Notes: generated by a model from the sequence alone, not told the origin. A stretch of 5,868 nt of DNA from an uncultured Pseudorhodoferax sp. (GCA_913776795.1 CAJYRH010000564.1:1-5868); one strand, 5' to 3'; shown: positions 1-5,868, counted from the first letter of the stretch. Numbers and translations: made by a program.

Positions 1-1050
1 GGGCTCAAGACCGATCCCGCCGTATGCGATGGCCTCACGCGCTACGCACGCGCGATGGGCCACACCCCGGTGCAGGCTGCCGACACCCCGGGCTTCATCG
101 TCAACCACGCCGGCCGCGGCTACGGTACGGAAGCGCTTCGCATCCTTGGCGAGTCGGTCACCGACTTCGCAACCGTCGACCGCATCCTCAAGGACCAGGT
201 CGGGTTCAAGCTGGGGCCGTTCGAGCTCATGGACCTGACGGGGCTGGACGTATCGCACCCTGTCATGGAGTCGATCTACCGCCAGTACTACGAGGAGCCG
301 CGTTACCGGCCCAGCGCGCTCGCAGCGCAACGCGTGGCAGGCGGCGTCGTCGGCCGCAAGGTCGGCGAAGGCTTCTACCGCTACACCGACGGCGTGGCGC
401 AGGTCCCGGCCGAGCCGCCGGTCCCGCAGGTCGGCCAGATGCCACCGGTATGGGTCTCGCCGCGCGCCGCACGCCGGGCCGAGCTCCTGCAGCTGCTCAA
501 GGACCTGGGCGCCCGCATCGAGACTGGCCAATCGCCCTCGATGGAGGCGCTGACCCTGGTGGCCCCGCTGGGCTTCGACATCACCACCGTGGCCGTGGTC
601 GAGCGGCTGGACCCTGCGCGCACTGTCGGCATCGACATGCTGCTCGACGACGCCACGACAAAGCGCCGCGTGCTGGCCACCAATCCCGCCACGCGCGTAG
701 ACATGCGGAATGCTGCACATGCGTTGTTCGCGAGCGACGGCAAGGCTGTCAGCGTGGTGCGCGACAGCGGCGGCTTCGTCACGCAGCGCGTGCTGGCCAC
801 CATCGTGAACATCGCGGCAGACATCTGCCAGCAATCCATCTGCACACCCGCCGACCTCGAACTCGCCGTCACGCTGGGCCTGGGGTACCCAGCCGGTCCA
901 CTGGCGCTGGGCGACCGCTGCGGCCCGACCAACGTGCTGGAGGTGCTCTTCAACCTGCAGACCGTTTACGGCGATCCGCGCTACCGTCCCAGCCCGTGGC
1001 TGCGCCGCCGTGGCGCGATCGGCCTGTCTCTGCTGCACGAAGAATCCTGA
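1..1050 (+). CDS. 3-hydroxyacyl-CoA dehydrogenase, C-terminal part (5' end outside window)
   Basis: The reading frame is open from base 1 to the TGA at 1048-1050, giving 349 residues with no start in the window, so the N-terminal NAD-binding Rossmann domain and the catalytic His region are missing. The enzyme family oxidises L-3-hydroxyacyl-CoA to 3-oxoacyl-CoA with NAD+ in cytosolic beta-oxidation and in phenylacetate-type pathways (PaaH). The first 3HCDH C-terminal domain covers about residues 20-130: the motif DTPGFIVN at 28-35 carries the family Asn (N35), GFKLGPFELMDL lies at 68-79, and it ends with the GEGFYRY stretch. A second, diverged copy covers about 255-347 (SGGFVTQR, then GYPAGPLALGDRCG). 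Two such domains fit the roughly 500-residue PaaH/HbdA type known from many proteobacteria. The hydratase gene follows after 11 bp, which supports a shared beta-oxidation operon. Family assignment is firm; the exact substrate is not. A specific paaH assignment is possible but unproven. Confidence 0.93.
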   Translation, partial: GLKTDPAVCDGLTRYARAMGHTPVQAADTPGFIVNHAGRGYGTEALRILGESVTDFATVDRILKDQVGFKLGPFELMDLTGLDVSHPVMESIYRQYYEEPRYRPSALAAQRVAGGVVGRKVGEGFYRYTDGVAQVPAEPPVPQVGQMPPVWVSPRAARRAELLQLLKDLGARIETGQSPSMEALTLVAPLGFDITTVAVVERLDPARTVGIDMLLDDATTKRRVLATNPATRVDMRNAAHALFASDGKAVSVVRDSGGFVTQRVLATIVNIAADICQQSICTPADLELAVTLGLGYPAGPLALGDRCGPTNVLEVLFNLQTVYGDPRYRPSPWLRRRGAIGLSLLHEES

Positions 1051-1061
1051 CGCCGACGCCC

Positions 1062-1844
1062 ATGCCAGCCGCCCTGCTCAGCACCCGCCATGGCGCGACC
1101 ATGGTGCTCACACTGTCCCATCCGGAACGCCACAACGCGCTCGGCCCGGATCATTGGGCCGCCGGTGTCGAGGCCCTGAACGTGGCGGAATCCAGTGCAG
1201 AGGTGTCCAGCGTGGTCATCACCGGTGCGGGTGCGCTGTTCAGCGTGGGCCATGACCTGGAGCAGTTGCAGGCCAGCCGGCGCGAGGCGGCCTCACACCA
1301 GGTCATGCTGACCGAGGGCCTGCACAGCTGGATCGAGGCCATTCGCAGCTTTCCCAAGCCCGTGATCGCCGCTGTCGAAGGCGTCGCCGCCGACGCGGGC
1401 TTCGCGCTCGCGCTGGCCTGCGACTTCATCGTCGCCGCACGCAACGCGCAGTTCGCGCTGGCTGCCAGCACACTGGGCCTGTCGCCCGATGCCGGTGCAA
1501 GCTGGAGCCTCGCGCGCGTGCTGCCGCGGCAACTGGCCGGCGAACTGGTGATGCTGGGCACGCGGCTGAACGCCGAGCGCCTGCATGCGCTAGGCGTGGT
1601 CAATCGCATCTGCGGCGTGGGTGCAGCCCTCGGCGAAGCCCTGGCCCTGGCTGGGCAGCTCAACGCACGCGCGCCGCACGCGGTCGCCAGCGGCAAGGAG
1701 TTGCTGGCCCAGGCCGACAACGCCACACTGTCCCAACAACTGGCGCACGAGCGCGACCGCTTCGTCGCCAACCTGCACCATGCAGGCACCGGCGCGGCCA
1801 TTGCCGCCTTCCGCGAGCAGCGCAGCAGCCCGCCGCTCGTCTGA
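1062..1844 (+). CDS. Enoyl-CoA hydratase/isomerase, PaaG-like crotonase family
   Basis: This encodes 260 residues, the normal crotonase length. Crotonases hydrate 2-enoyl-CoA to 3-hydroxyacyl-CoA or shift the double bond (isomerases), using a two-NH oxyanion hole. The N terminus reads in the family style (VLTLSHPERHNAL, 15-27), which supports the ATG at 1062 although no good Shine-Dalgarno precedes it; translation may be coupled to the gene ending at 1050. The first oxyanion element is FSVGHDL at 60-66. The second is VAADAGFALALACD at 108-121. The segment GLSPDAGASW at 139-148 matches the GLIPDCGGTW segment of PaaG, with D143 as the probable acid/base. The glutamate that classical hydratases carry two residues after the oxyanion-hole glycines is alanine here (A115), again like PaaG and the isomerases. 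Odd: residue 111 is Asp where PaaG and most relatives have Gly. Hydratase versus isomerase activity cannot be settled from sequence. Confidence 0.93.
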   Translation: MPAALLSTRHGATMVLTLSHPERHNALGPDHWAAGVEALNVAESSAEVSSVVITGAGALFSVGHDLEQLQASRREAASHQVMLTEGLHSWIEAIRSFPKPVIAAVEGVAADAGFALALACDFIVAARNAQFALAASTLGLSPDAGASWSLARVLPRQLAGELVMLGTRLNAERLHALGVVNRICGVGAALGEALALAGQLNARAPHAVASGKELLAQADNATLSQQLAHERDRFVANLHHAGTGAAIAAFREQRSSPPLV

Positions 1845-1895
1845 GCGCCGCGCCGCGCCCCGGCCGCCGGCCCAAAGTCACCCAAAAGACAGGAC

Positions 1896-2615
1896 ATGGA
1901 CGAACCGATTCTTAACATCGCCGAGCGTGAGGCCATCAATGCCGGGCGCTGGTTTTCATCCCTTTCCCCCTCGCTGCGGCACGACATCCTTCGATGCGCC
2001 TACGTTCGACGCTACAAGAACGGCGAACTGATCGCCGCCCGCGGCGACATTGCGGAGGAGTGGATCGCCTGCGCCAGGGGTGCGGCCCGTGTGAGTTCGA
2101 CATCGATCTCAGGCAAGCAGATCACGCTGACCTATGTAGAGCCCGGCATCTGGTTCGGCGACGTGGCCTTCTTCGACAGCGACCGCCGCACGCACGACGT
2201 CTATGCCCACGGCGCGACCACCATCGTCTGCGTCGCGCGTGCCGACTTCAAGAAGATCCTGACCGCGCACAGCGAGCTCTACGAAGCCCTGATGTGGCTG
2301 CAGTCTCGCCGCATCCGCCTGCTGTTCGGGCTGGTGGAAGACCTCAACACCCTGCCCCTGCGCGCGCGGCTGGCCAAGCAGTTGCTGCACCTGGTGCGCA
2401 GCTATGGTGTGCCCAGCCTGGAAGACGGCAACGAAGTGCGCATCAGCCTGCAGCTGGCGCAGGAAGAACTGGCCCAGCTGCTCGGCGCCTCGCGCCAGCG
2501 CGTGAACCAGGAACTCAAGACCATGGAGCGCGAGCAGGCCATCCGCATCGAGGCGGCTGGCCTCATCGTGCGCGACCGCGATGCGCTGATGCGCATCGTG
2601 GAGTCCGACCGCTGA
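1896..2615 (+). CDS. Crp/Fnr-family transcriptional regulator
   Basis: This encodes a 239-residue cytosolic DNA-binding protein with the usual Crp/Fnr layout. A cyclic-nucleotide-binding-like beta-roll spans about residues 18-125, including GIWFGDVAFF at 84-93 and RRT at 97-99, which sit where CRP has its FGELGLF and RS/RT cAMP-contact segments. A long dimerisation helix covers about 126-170. The C-terminal winged helix-turn-helix covers about 183-235, with QEELAQLLGASRQRVNQEL at 189-207; the recognition helix is around SRQRVNQEL. CRP's cAMP-contacting Glu is Asp here (D89), so cAMP binding is doubtful and another effector, or none, is possible. The only cysteines are C34, C59 and C112, with no N-terminal cluster, so an FNR-type iron-sulfur sensor is unlikely. 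It lies between the hydratase (51 bp upstream) and the kinase (31 bp downstream) and probably controls this cluster. The start is the only ATG or GTG in frame after the upstream stop; its ribosome site is weak (AGGAC abutting the ATG). Confidence 0.93.
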   Translation: MDEPILNIAEREAINAGRWFSSLSPSLRHDILRCAYVRRYKNGELIAARGDIAEEWIACARGAARVSSTSISGKQITLTYVEPGIWFGDVAFFDSDRRTHDVYAHGATTIVCVARADFKKILTAHSELYEALMWLQSRRIRLLFGLVEDLNTLPLRARLAKQLLHLVRSYGVPSLEDGNEVRISLQLAQEELAQLLGASRQRVNQELKTMEREQAIRIEAAGLIVRDRDALMRIVESDR

Positions 2616-2631
2616 ACCACCAACACTGACC

Positions 2632-2637
2632 AGGGAG
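2632..2637 (+). promoter_or_regulatory. Ribosome binding site of the phosphotransferase gene
   Basis: AGGGAG lies 9 bases before the ATG at 2647. It is the clearest Shine-Dalgarno match in the 31-bp gap after the regulator gene and supports that start. Confidence 0.7.
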
Positions 2638-2646
2638 ACGACCCGC

Positions 2647-3732
2647 ATGAGCGATTTCGACCACTTCGAAGGCACCAGGGAGGTCAGCGGGCAGCACGCC
2701 TTCGACACGGTCCGGCTGACCGACTGGCTGGCCGGGCAGCTGCCCGGATTCGCAGGCCCATTGCAGGTCGAACTGTTCAAGGGCGGGCAATCCAACCCCA
2801 CCTACAAGCTCACGACGCCCACGCAGCGCTACGTGATGCGCTCCAAGCCTGGCCCCGTGTCCAGGCTGCTGCCCTCGGCCCATGCGATCGAGCGCGAGTT
2901 CGCCGTCATGCGCGGCCTGGCAGGCACCGACGTACCCGTACCCGCCATGCTGTGCCTGTGCGAAGACGAATCGGTGATCGGCCGCGCCTTCTACATCATG
3001 GAGTTCAAGGAAGGCCGCGTTCTTTGGGACCAGGGCCTGCCCGGCATGGAGCCGGCCGCCCGCGCCGCCATCTACGACGAGATGAACCGCGTCATCGCCG
3101 CACTGCACAGCGTGGACTTCGCCGCGCGCGGCCTGGCCAACTACGGCAAGCCCGGCAACTACTTCGAGCGCCAGATCGGCCGCTGGAGCAAGCAGTACGT
3201 CGCCTCCATCACGCAGCCCATTCCCGAGATGGACAAGCTCATTGACTGGCTGCCGCGCAACATGCCCGCCAGCGCGCGCGACGAACGCTTCACGAGCATC
3301 GTGCACGGCGACTACCGCCTGGACAACACCATGTTCCATGCCAGCGAGCCGCGCATCATCGCGGTGCTGGACTGGGAGCTTTCCACGCTCGGCCACCCCC
3401 TGGCGGACTTCAGCTACCACTGCATGTCCTGGCACATCAGCCCGGGCCAGTTCCGCGGCATCGCCGGACTCGACCTCGCGGCCCTGGGCATCCCCGCAGA
3501 GGCCGACTACATCGCACGCTACTGCGAGCGCACCGGCTTCGCCACGCCGCAGGACCTGCAACGCGACTGGAACTTCTACCTGGCCTACAACATGTTCCGC
3601 CTGGCTGCGATCCTGCAGGGCATCGCCAAGCGCGCAGAAGCCGGTACGGCATCGAGCGATCGGGCCGCCACCTCGGGCGCCGGCGCGCGGCCGCTGGCCG
3701 AGCTGGCGTGGCAGTTCGCGCAGCGGGCCTGA
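2647..3732 (+). CDS. APH-fold phosphotransferase, ACAD10/11-type (putative 4-hydroxyacyl-CoA kinase, LvaA-like)
   Basis: This encodes 361 residues with the APH (Pfam APH/ChoK) kinase fold. The nucleotide-loop region [10 protein letters not shown] is at 44-53, followed by YVMRSKPGP at 62-70 carrying the candidate ATP lysine K67. The catalytic Brenner motif VHGDYRLDN is at 219-227 (D222 as base, N227 as metal ligand), and the metal-binding [14 protein letters not shown] is at 241-254 (D242, E244). These are the hallmarks of the phosphotransferases that are fused to or paired with acyl-CoA dehydrogenases, not of drug-modifying enzymes. In human ACAD10/ACAD11 and Pseudomonas LvaA this domain phosphorylates the 4-hydroxyl of 4-hydroxyacyl-CoAs. 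The matching dehydrogenase gene follows after 23 bp, in the same order as the human fusion. The substrate here is inferred from that pairing; the family has many uncharacterised members. No signal peptide or membrane segment is seen. The C-terminal linker (about 331-346) is low in complexity, rich in Ala, Ser and Gly. Confidence 0.92.
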   Translation: MSDFDHFEGTREVSGQHAFDTVRLTDWLAGQLPGFAGPLQVELFKGGQSNPTYKLTTPTQRYVMRSKPGPVSRLLPSAHAIEREFAVMRGLAGTDVPVPAMLCLCEDESVIGRAFYIMEFKEGRVLWDQGLPGMEPAARAAIYDEMNRVIAALHSVDFAARGLANYGKPGNYFERQIGRWSKQYVASITQPIPEMDKLIDWLPRNMPASARDERFTSIVHGDYRLDNTMFHASEPRIIAVLDWELSTLGHPLADFSYHCMSWHISPGQFRGIAGLDLAALGIPAEADYIARYCERTGFATPQDLQRDWNFYLAYNMFRLAAILQGIAKRAEAGTASSDRAATSGAGARPLAELAWQFAQRA

Positions 3733-3742
3733 GCTCGCAACG

Positions 3743-3748
3743 AAGGAG
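3743..3748 (+). promoter_or_regulatory. Ribosome binding site fixing the GTG start of the acyl-CoA dehydrogenase
   Basis: AAGGAG lies 7 bases before GTG at 3756. It decides the start: the upstream in-frame GTG at 3708 has no comparable site, lies inside the kinase gene, and would add 16 residues unlike the family N terminus. Confidence 0.85.
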
Positions 3749-3755
3749 ACAAGCC

Positions 3756-5027
3756 GTGGATTTTGCATACTCCCCCAGGACCGAAGCGCTGCGCCAGCGC
3801 CTGCTGCGTTTCATGGACGAGCACGTCTACCCGGCCGAGGACGCCTACCATGCCGAACTGCAGGCCAACACCGCAGCCGGCAAACGCTGGACGCCGCTGC
3901 AGCTCATCGAGGACCTCAAGGCCAGGGCGCGTGCGCAGGACCTGTGGAACCTGTTCCTGCCCGAGGACACGGCCGCCCTGTCCGGCTTCAAGGGCGCGGG
4001 CCTGACCAACCAGGAATACGCGCCGCTGGCCGAGATCATGGGCCGCGTGCCCTTCGCGTCCGAGGTCTTCAACTGCTCGGCGCCCGACACCGGCAACATG
4101 GAGACGATTGCGCGCTACGGCAGCGACGAGCACCGCGCGCGCTGGCTCCAGCCCCTGCTCGAGGGCCGGATCCGCTCGGCCTTCGCGATGACCGAGCCCG
4201 ACGTGGCCTCCAGCGACGCCACCAACATCGCCACGCGCATCGAGCGCGACGGCGACGACTACGTCATCAACGGCCGCAAGTGGTGGATCTCCGGCGCGGG
4301 CGACCCGCGCTGCGCCGTCTACATCACCATGGGCAAGAGCGACCCCGACGCCGCCCGCCACCAGCAGCAGAGCATGGTCCTGGTGCCGGCCGACACGCCC
4401 GGCATCACCGTGCTGCGCCCGCTCAACGTGATGGGCTACGACGACGCGCCGCACGGCCACATGGAGATGGTGTTCGAAAACGTGCGCGTGCCGGCCAGCA
4501 ACATGCTGCTGGGCCAGGGCCGCGGCTTCGAGATCGCCCAAGGCCGCCTCGGCCCGGGCCGCATCCACCACTGCATGCGCCTGATCGGCCTGGCCGAACG
4601 CGCGCTGGAACTGATGTGCCGGCGCGCCGCCTCGCGCGTGGCCTTCGGCAAAACCGTGGCCCAGCAGACCGTCACGCAGGAGCGTATCGCCGAAGCGCGC
4701 TGCAAGATCGACATGGCGCGCCTGCTCACGCTCAAGACCGCCTGGCTCATGGACGAGGCCGGCAACAAGGTGGCCAAGAACGAGATCGCGATGATCAAGG
4801 TCGTCGCGCCCAGCATGGCCTGCCAGGTCATCGACTGGGCCATGCAGGTGCACGGCGGCGGGGGCATGTGCGACGACTTCCCGCTGGCCTTCGCCTACGC
4901 CCATGCGCGCACGCTGCGCTTTGCCGACGGCCCGGACGAGGTGCACCGCAACGCCATCGCCAAGATGGAGCTGGGCCGGTACTCCGACCGGCCGCAGCAG
5001 CACGACATGCCGGTCACCCGCTTCTGA
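3756..5027 (+). CDS. Acyl-CoA dehydrogenase family protein, ACAD10/ACAD11/LvaC type
   Basis: This encodes 423 residues, a usual length for this subfamily, starting at GTG with a strong ribosome site. The order is an N-terminal helical domain (about 1-140), a middle beta domain with the FAD segment [15 protein letters not shown] at 143-157 and [12 protein letters not shown] at 175-186, and a C-terminal helical domain with SRVAFGKTV at 293-301, QVHGGGGM at 364-371 and [18 protein letters not shown] at 389-406. ADGPDEVH is characteristic of the ACAD10/11 branch: it aligns to the YEGT stretch of medium-chain enzymes and puts Asp391 where they have the catalytic Glu. In LvaC and human ACAD10/11 this enzyme acts on the 4-phosphoacyl-CoA made by the partner kinase and yields an enoyl-CoA with loss of phosphate, instead of only oxidising a saturated acyl-CoA. 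The kinase gene is 23 bp upstream and the transferase gene 2 bp downstream. Ordinary dehydrogenase activity on branched or long acyl-CoA remains an alternative. Confidence 0.94.
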   Translation: MDFAYSPRTEALRQRLLRFMDEHVYPAEDAYHAELQANTAAGKRWTPLQLIEDLKARARAQDLWNLFLPEDTAALSGFKGAGLTNQEYAPLAEIMGRVPFASEVFNCSAPDTGNMETIARYGSDEHRARWLQPLLEGRIRSAFAMTEPDVASSDATNIATRIERDGDDYVINGRKWWISGAGDPRCAVYITMGKSDPDAARHQQQSMVLVPADTPGITVLRPLNVMGYDDAPHGHMEMVFENVRVPASNMLLGQGRGFEIAQGRLGPGRIHHCMRLIGLAERALELMCRRAASRVAFGKTVAQQTVTQERIAEARCKIDMARLLTLKTAWLMDEAGNKVAKNEIAMIKVVAPSMACQVIDWAMQVHGGGGMCDDFPLAFAYAHARTLRFADGPDEVHRNAIAKMELGRYSDRPQQHDMPVTRF

Positions 5028-5029
5028 GC

Positions 5030-5722
5030 ATGATCACCGTCCACAGCTGGGCGACGCCCAACGGCCACAAGGTCCACATCATGCTGGAGGAGTGCGGCCT
5101 GCCGTACGCGGTGGTGCCGGTGGACATCGGGGCCGGCGAGCAGTTCGCCCCCGAGTTTCTGCGAATCAGCCCGAACAACAAGATTCCGGCCATCGTCGAC
5201 CCGGACGGCCCCGATGGCCAGCCGGTCACCCTGTTCGAATCCGGCGCCATCCTGCTGTACCTGGCCGGCAAGACCGGGCAGCTGCTGCCCGAGGGCGACC
5301 GCGCGCGGTACGCCGTGCTGCAGTGGCTGATGTTCCAGATGGGCAGCGTCGGCCCCATGCTGGGCCAGAACCACCATTTCCGGCAGTACGCGCCCGAGCA
5401 GATCGGCTATGCGATCGGCCGCTACACCGACGAGGCGCGGCGCCTGTACGGCGTGATGGACCGGCAACTCGCCGACAGCGCGCACATCGCCGGGCCCGAT
5501 TACAGCATCGCCGACATCGCCATCTTCCCGTGGCTGCGCAACTGGCAGAACCAGGGCATCGACTGGGCCGACTACCCGCACCTGAAGCGCTGGTTCGACC
5601 GCATTGCCGCCCGTCCCGCCGTTCAGCGCGGCGTGGCCGTCCTGGCCGACCGGCGCAAGCCCATCACCGACGACAAGTCGCGCGAGAACCTGTTCGGCAG
5701 CACGCAGTACCAGCGCCGCTGA
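5030..5722 (+). CDS. yfcG: YfcG-like glutathione S-transferase family protein (disulfide-bond reductase type)
   Basis: This encodes 230 residues, close to E. coli YfcG. The N-terminal thioredoxin-fold domain (about 1-83) has ATPNGHK at 8-14, EFLRISPNNKIPAIVD at 42-57 with the cis-Pro region, and LFESGAILLYLA at 68-79, which holds the glutathione-gripping Glu-Ser pair (E70, S71). The helical domain carries GPMLGQNHHF at 108-117 and DYSIADIAIFPW at 157-168, the N-capping motif. All of these closely follow YfcG, whose characterised members (Nu class) use glutathione for disulfide reduction and have weak classical transferase activity; T9 and N11 match residues placed near the glutathione thiol in that enzyme. 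The ATG comes 2 bp after the dehydrogenase stop, with no clear Shine-Dalgarno, so translational coupling is likely. Its job in the operon is not evident; thiol redox care or scavenging of reactive enoyl products is a guess. The symbol is given by family resemblance. Confidence 0.92.
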   Translation: MITVHSWATPNGHKVHIMLEECGLPYAVVPVDIGAGEQFAPEFLRISPNNKIPAIVDPDGPDGQPVTLFESGAILLYLAGKTGQLLPEGDRARYAVLQWLMFQMGSVGPMLGQNHHFRQYAPEQIGYAIGRYTDEARRLYGVMDRQLADSAHIAGPDYSIADIAIFPWLRNWQNQGIDWADYPHLKRWFDRIAARPAVQRGVAVLADRRKPITDDKSRENLFGSTQYQRR

Positions 5723-5737
5723 GGCGGCGTTGGAGGT

Positions 5738-5752
5738 CGGCCGATCAGGCCG
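5738..5752. terminator. Short inverted repeat between convergent genes, weak terminator candidate
   Basis: CGGCC and GGCCG form a perfect 5-bp stem around a GATCA loop, in the gap where the transferase gene and the minus-strand receptor gene converge. The loop includes part of the receptor stop codon. No T run follows on either strand, so this is not a canonical intrinsic terminator, and in such GC-rich DNA it may be chance. Confidence 0.22.
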
Positions 5753-5868
5753 CGGTCAACAGACCGGACGGCATGGTGGCGCCCAGGGCGGGGCCACCGC
5801 CGGCGCCGCCGCCGCCGTGCCCGGCCCGCACCTTGAACACCGCCATGGCCTGCACCAGCTGCTCGGCC
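5745..5868 (-). CDS. Methyl-accepting chemotaxis protein, extreme C terminus (5' end outside window)
   Basis: Reading the minus strand from 5868 gives a 41-residue open C terminus ending at TGA (5747-5745): AEQLVQAMAVFKV, then a Gly-rich tail, then MPSGLLTAA. The AxxLVxAMxVFKV pattern is the typical last helix turn of methyl-accepting chemotaxis proteins of Burkholderiales, where the signalling helical hairpin ends in a VFK/R motif and is followed by a flexible tail. Receptors of this family bind CheW and CheA and pass ligand signals to the flagellar motor. Only the tail is visible, so sensor domain, membrane segments and ligand cannot be judged. The tail does not end in the NWETF-like pentapeptide that tethers CheR/CheB in some receptors. 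The gene is convergent with the preceding operon and probably functionally separate. A different coiled-coil protein with a similar ending cannot be excluded. Confidence 0.7.
   Translation of the reverse strand, partial: AEQLVQAMAVFKVRAGHGGGGAGGGPALGATMPSGLLTAA

Noticed and set aside
24..1061. Upstream extension of the crotonase reading frame for 346 codons
   Set aside because: It overlaps the well-supported 3-hydroxyacyl-CoA dehydrogenase in another frame and reads as Arg/Ala/Pro/Gly-rich low-complexity protein, typical of shadow frames in GC-rich DNA. The family N terminus begins at 1062.
1862..1872. Inverted repeat GGCCG-C-CGGCC before the Crp/Fnr gene as a possible operator
   Set aside because: Single-base spacing, pure G/C content and a very GC-rich setting make chance likely. 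It resembles no known Crp/Fnr site.
2647..3732. Aminoglycoside resistance gene, suggested by the APH fold
   Set aside because: Motifs and pairing with an acyl-CoA dehydrogenase place it in the metabolic ACAD10/11-type branch. There is no mobile element or resistance context.
2563..3768. A 401-codon minus-strand open frame opposite the phosphotransferase
   Set aside because: Same antisense effect of codon bias; no motif, and the plus-strand gene carries intact catalytic motifs.
3585..5003. A 472-codon minus-strand open frame opposite the acyl-CoA dehydrogenase
   Set aside because: It is rich in Val, Ala, Gly, His and Arg with no recognisable motif, and lies in the antisense frame that GC-rich codon bias keeps open. 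The plus-strand gene explains the region.
3242..5029. Long open frame running into the transferase gene, apparently a large fusion protein
   Set aside because: It is an out-of-frame shadow of the kinase and dehydrogenase genes with Arg/Pro/Ala-rich composition. Only the part from ATG 5030 has family motifs.

Overview
The window is a densely packed stretch of GC-rich bacterial chromosome. Third codon positions are almost all G or C, intergenic gaps are 2 to 51 bp, and there are no RNA genes, mobile elements or CRISPR repeats. Codon use, the two-domain 3-hydroxyacyl-CoA dehydrogenase, the YfcG-like glutathione transferase and the tail of a chemotaxis receptor together suggest a proteobacterium, most likely a betaproteobacterium of the order Burkholderiales. 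That placement is an inference from protein style, not from a marker gene.

Layout on the plus strand: (1) 1-1050, the C-terminal two thirds of a 3-hydroxyacyl-CoA dehydrogenase, cut by the window start; (2) 1062-1844, an enoyl-CoA hydratase/isomerase of the PaaG type; (3) 1896-2615, a Crp/Fnr-family transcription regulator; (4) 2647-3732, a phosphotransferase with an aminoglycoside-phosphotransferase (APH) fold, of the acyl-CoA-dehydrogenase-associated type; (5) 3756-5027, an acyl-CoA dehydrogenase of the ACAD10/ACAD11/LvaC type, starting at GTG; (6) 5030-5722, a YfcG-like glutathione transferase. On the minus strand, 5745-5868 encodes the last 41 residues of a methyl-accepting chemotaxis protein that converges on the operon. 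The six plus-strand genes could form one transcript; the 51-bp gap before the regulator is the only place with a little room for a promoter.

The most interesting reading is biochemical. A kinase next to an atypical acyl-CoA dehydrogenase is the two-gene form of the fused human ACAD10/ACAD11 proteins and resembles the LvaA/LvaC pair of Pseudomonas levulinate catabolism. In those systems a 4-hydroxyacyl-CoA is phosphorylated on its hydroxyl, and the dehydrogenase-fold enzyme removes the phosphate to give an enoyl-CoA. Upstream, the hydratase/isomerase and the 3-hydroxyacyl-CoA dehydrogenase are the next two beta-oxidation steps, so the window may hold a near-complete route from gamma-hydroxy acids into beta-oxidation, with a local regulator and a thiol-redox enzyme. 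No acyl-CoA ligase or thiolase is visible; these may lie upstream or elsewhere. The substrate is inferred, not shown by the sequence.
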